Below, piece by piece: positions 45,681 to 47,862 of a DNA stretch of 47,862 bases. The notes under the pieces are model-generated. The model was given only the letters and a program-made list of their open reading frames with translations. It did no database searches and was not told the origin of the DNA. The stretch lies in contig CABQHM010000025.1 of the NCBI GenBank assembly GCA_902464015.1, forward strand, positions 1-47,862, written 5' to 3'. The stretch comes from an uncultured Coriobacteriales bacterium (GTDB lineage: Bacteria > Actinomycetota > Coriobacteriia > Coriobacteriales > UMGS124). The translations under genes were made by a program, and so were the position numbers. Numbering within the stretch: the first letter of the stretch is position 1; each line of letters starts with the position of its first letter.

Positions 45681-47862
45681 ATGGCGTGCAAGGAATGGGC
45701 CGCGAAGATCGGGGGAGGTGCCCTTGGCAGGGTCTGGGCCATCGTCGCCGCGTTCGCGCTGCTTCTCGGCCTGGCCGCAATGGCACCCACTTCTGCCCAA
45801 GCCGCGTCCTTCAGGGACGTCCCCTCCGGGCAGTGGTACACCTCCTGGGTCGACCAGGCCTCCGACCAGGGCCTCATGTCGGGCTTCACCGACCCGGCCA
45901 CGGGCAGGCCCACGGGCTACTTCGGCCCCGACGAGCCCCTCACGCGCGCCCAGGTCGCAACGGTGCTGTGGCGCATGGCGGGCGGCCCCTCCTCGGGCCA
46001 CGCCTCCTTCCCCGACGTGGAGCGCGGCTCCTGGTACGACGCGCCCGTGGCCTGGTGCGTGAAGGCCGGCGTCGTCACCGGCTACACCTCCGGCCCCGAC
46101 AAGGGCCGCTTCAGGCCCGATAGGCCCGTCACCCGCCAGGAGCTGGCCACCATGGTGTACAGGTACGCCAAATACGCCGGCATGGACGTCGCCGACCCCG
46201 ACCCGAGCGCGTTCAGGTCCACCACCGACTGGCGCACGGCCGACTCCTGGGCCTCGGAGGCCCTCACCTGGACTGCCGCCGCGGGCGTGCTCTCCGGCGT
46301 CGACAACCACGACGGGACCTACTCGGTGGTCCCCTTCGGCACCGCCACCCGCGCGATGGCGGCCAAGGTCTTCGTCGTGCTCTCAGGCTCCCCCTCGGCC
46401 GCCAAGGCCACCTGCACCGTGACCTTCAATTCCAACGGGGGCACTGCAGTGAAGGCGCAGACGGTGAAGAATGGCGCCAAGGCCTCCAAACCCGCCGGCC
46501 CCACCAAGTCGGGTTATACCTTCAAGGGCTGGTACTCCGACAAGTCCCTCACCAAGGCCTACGACTTCAACTCGACCGTGAGGTCCAACCTCACCCTCTA
46601 TGCCAAGTGGGAGAAGAAAGCCGCCTATACCGTGACCTTCAACGCCAACGGAGGCACGGCCGTCAAGGCGCAGTCCGTCTCCTCCGGCGCCAAGGCCTCC
46701 AGGCCCGCCAACCCTACCAAGGCCGGCCATGCTTTCAAAGGCTGGTACTCCGACAAGTCCCTCACCAAGGCCTACGACTTCACTTCCGCCGTGAAGTCCG
46801 ACCTCACCCTCTATGCCAAGTGGGACGCGAACAAGTACACGGTGACGTTCGTCTCCAACGGAGGCACGGCCGTCGAGGCGCAGGCCGTCGCCCACGGCGC
46901 CAAGGCCTCCAGGCCCGCCGACCCCGCCAGGGACGGCCACGCCTTCAGGGGCTGGTACACAGACGAGTCCCTCACCGAGGCCTACGACTTCGGCTCCGCC
47001 GTGAAGTCCGACCTCACCCTCTATGCCAAGTGGGAGAAGAAAGCCGCCTATACCGTGACCTTCAACGCCAACGGAGGCACGGCCGTCAAGGCGCAGTCCG
47101 TCTCCTACGGCGCCAAGGCCTCCAAGCCTTCCGACCCCACTCTGGACGGCAACGAGTTCGCGGGCTGGTACACCGACGCCGCCTGCACCGAGGCCTACGA
47201 CTTCGGCTTGCCCGTGAAGTCCGACCTTACCCTCTATGCCAAGTGGACTTCCCAGTCCTACGCCGTCCTCTACAAGGACGGTCTTCTCTCCCTGCAGGTT
47301 GGCGCCGACACGGACCCCTCGCACAGCGAGGTCCTCGGCAAGTGGGCGTGGGACGGCTCGTCCAGACCCTGGTACGACAAGCGCGCCCGCGTGAGGTCCG
47401 TCGTCGCGAGGGACAGGGTCGCCGCCTCCAATGGGCGCGAGATGTTCAGTGACCTTGCGAACTGCAGGAGCATGGACCTGTCGAAGCTCGACCTCTCGGG
47501 CGCCTCGGACCTCTCCTCCATGTTCTCCGGCTGCTCACGCCTCCAGTCCCTCGACCTCTCCGGCTGGGACGTCTCCTCGGCGACGGGCCTCTACGGCATG
47601 TTCCGCGGCTGCTCCGCCCTCCAGTCCCTCGACCTCTCCGGCTGGGAAGTCTCCTCGGCGACGGGCCTCTCCGGCATGTTCTACGGCTGCTCGTCCCTCA
47701 CCTCCCTCGACCTCTCCGGCTGGGACGTCTCCTCGGCGACGGGCCTCTCCGGCATGTTCTACGGCTGCTCCGCCCTCCAGTCCCTCGACGTTTCCGGCTG
47801 GGACCTATCCTCGGCCACGGACCTCTCCTCCATGTTCTCCGGCTGCTCGTCCCTCACCTCCC
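45681..47862 (+). CDS. SLH / InlB-repeat / BspA-repeat surface protein (3' end beyond window)
   Basis: Large predicted wall-associated adhesin-like protein, at least 727 residues. ATG 45681 has AAAGGAG seven bases upstream; the frame stays open to the window end. Order: signal peptide ending AQA/A near residue 41; three SLH-like domains at about 43-240; four InlB/Flg_new-type beta-repeats of 71 or 70 residues at 245-522 (each with NGG, GWY and LTLYAKW); a cap beginning YAVLYKDGLLSLQVG; then BspA-type 26-residue repeats from about 603. SLH and cap modules closely match the gene at 42602, which lacks the InlB repeats. Arg codon AGG is frequent here. Ligand unknown. Confidence 0.87.
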   Translation, partial: MACKEWAAKIGGGALGRVWAIVAAFALLLGLAAMAPTSAQAASFRDVPSGQWYTSWVDQASDQGLMSGFTDPATGRPTGYFGPDEPLTRAQVATVLWRMAGGPSSGHASFPDVERGSWYDAPVAWCVKAGVVTGYTSGPDKGRFRPDRPVTRQELATMVYRYAKYAGMDVADPDPSAFRSTTDWRTADSWASEALTWTAAAGVLSGVDNHDGTYSVVPFGTATRAMAAKVFVVLSGSPSAAKATCTVTFNSNGGTAVKAQTVKNGAKASKPAGPTKSGYTFKGWYSDKSLTKAYDFNSTVRSNLTLYAKWEKKAAYTVTFNANGGTAVKAQSVSSGAKASRPANPTKAGHAFKGWYSDKSLTKAYDFTSAVKSDLTLYAKWDANKYTVTFVSNGGTAVEAQAVAHGAKASRPADPARDGHAFRGWYTDESLTEAYDFGSAVKSDLTLYAKWEKKAAYTVTFNANGGTAVKAQSVSYGAKASKPSDPTLDGNEFAGWYTDAACTEAYDFGLPVKSDLTLYAKWTSQSYAVLYKDGLLSLQVGADTDPSHSEVLGKWAWDGSSRPWYDKRARVRSVVARDRVAASNGREMFSDLANCRSMDLSKLDLSGASDLSSMFSGCSRLQSLDLSGWDVSSATGLYGMFRGCSALQSLDLSGWEVSSATGLSGMFYGCSSLTSLDLSGWDVSSATGLSGMFYGCSALQSLDVSGWDLSSATDLSSMFSGCSSLTS
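46413..47246 (+). repeat. four tandem InlB-type (Flg_new) repeat units
   Basis: Units start at 46413, 46626, 46836 and 47049, with periods 213, 210 and 213 bases. Each encodes a beta-grasp-like TVTF...NGG...GWY...LTLYAKW module. Bases 46588-46683 and 47011-47106 are identical over 96 bases, joining units 1/2 and units 3/4. Confidence 0.9.
47487..47862 (+). repeat. near-identical 78-base BspA-type repeat array (continues past window)
   Basis: A first 63-base unit at 47487 is followed by units at 47550, 47628, 47706 and 47784, 78 bases apart. They encode LDLSGWDVSSATGLSGMF-type repeats with very few base differences between neighbours. Confidence 0.9.

Noticed and set aside
46383..47324. Minus-strand open frame opposite the InlB-type repeats
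   Set aside because: Its repeats simply mirror the plus-strand repeat units; the plus frame has a signal peptide, ribosome site and known domains.
47487..47862. CRISPR-like array
   Set aside because: The repeats are contiguous, coding, in frame and 78 bases long without unique spacers; they encode BspA-type protein repeats.

Overview
The window is G+C-rich, densely packed bacterial chromosome. The gene order infB-rbfA-nrnA-truB-ribF-dnaG-rpoD, a PyrR-controlled pyr operon, rpsB-tsf-pyrH-frr-uppS-cdsA-dxr-rseP-ispG-proS (MEP isoprenoid pathway), frequent GTG/TTG starts, and surface proteins joining SLH domains to BspA-type repeats suggest an anaerobic actinobacterium of the class Coriobacteriia (Collinsella/Olsenella-like). 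This taxonomic call is inference from gene content; no 16S gene is present.

Layout. (1) 1-9073: translation, RNA-processing and replication genes on the + strand: infB (5' end cut by the window edge), rbfA, a DHH phosphoesterase, truB, ribF, dnaG, then rpoD behind its own strong promoter. (2) 9186-9429: tRNA-Asn(GTT) and tRNA-Arg(CCG), each followed by a terminator hairpin. (3) 9579-13427: a two-gene polysaccharide ABC exporter and two GT2 glycosyltransferases, probably making and exporting a wall glycopolymer. (4) 13408-25587: a sigma70-type promoter, a PyrR-binding leader and an intrinsic terminator, then pyrR-pyrB-pyrC-carA-carB-pyrK-pyrD-pyrF, continuing almost without gaps into gmk, rpoZ and thiI. 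pyrE is not in the run. (5) 25588-30363: two CRP-like palindromes, a strong terminator, comEA, comEC and holA. (6) 30465-41000: rpsB, tsf, a perfect terminator, then a tightly overlapping pyrH-frr-uppS-cdsA-dxr-rseP-ispG block and proS. This links ribosome recycling, undecaprenyl and phospholipid precursor synthesis and the MEP pathway. The site-2 protease RseP carries an unusual winged-helix-like cytosolic insertion. (7) 41212-47862: an accessory envelope region. It has a divergent secreted coiled-coil NlpC/P60- or CHAP-like hydrolase, an SLH-BspA surface protein, an oppositely oriented lower-GC Abi_2/AbiF-type HEPN defence gene with a candidate structured RNA upstream, and a second, larger SLH-InlB-repeat-BspA protein that runs off the window end.

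The most notable items are the HEPN Abi_2 gene with its upstream RNA, wedged between two paralogous surface-protein genes; the winged-helix insertion in the intramembrane protease; the helically phased CRP-like operators ahead of the DNA-uptake genes comEA-comEC; and the near-identical repeat arrays in the last gene, which could support length variation. All functional statements come from motif recognition by eye. No database search was run.
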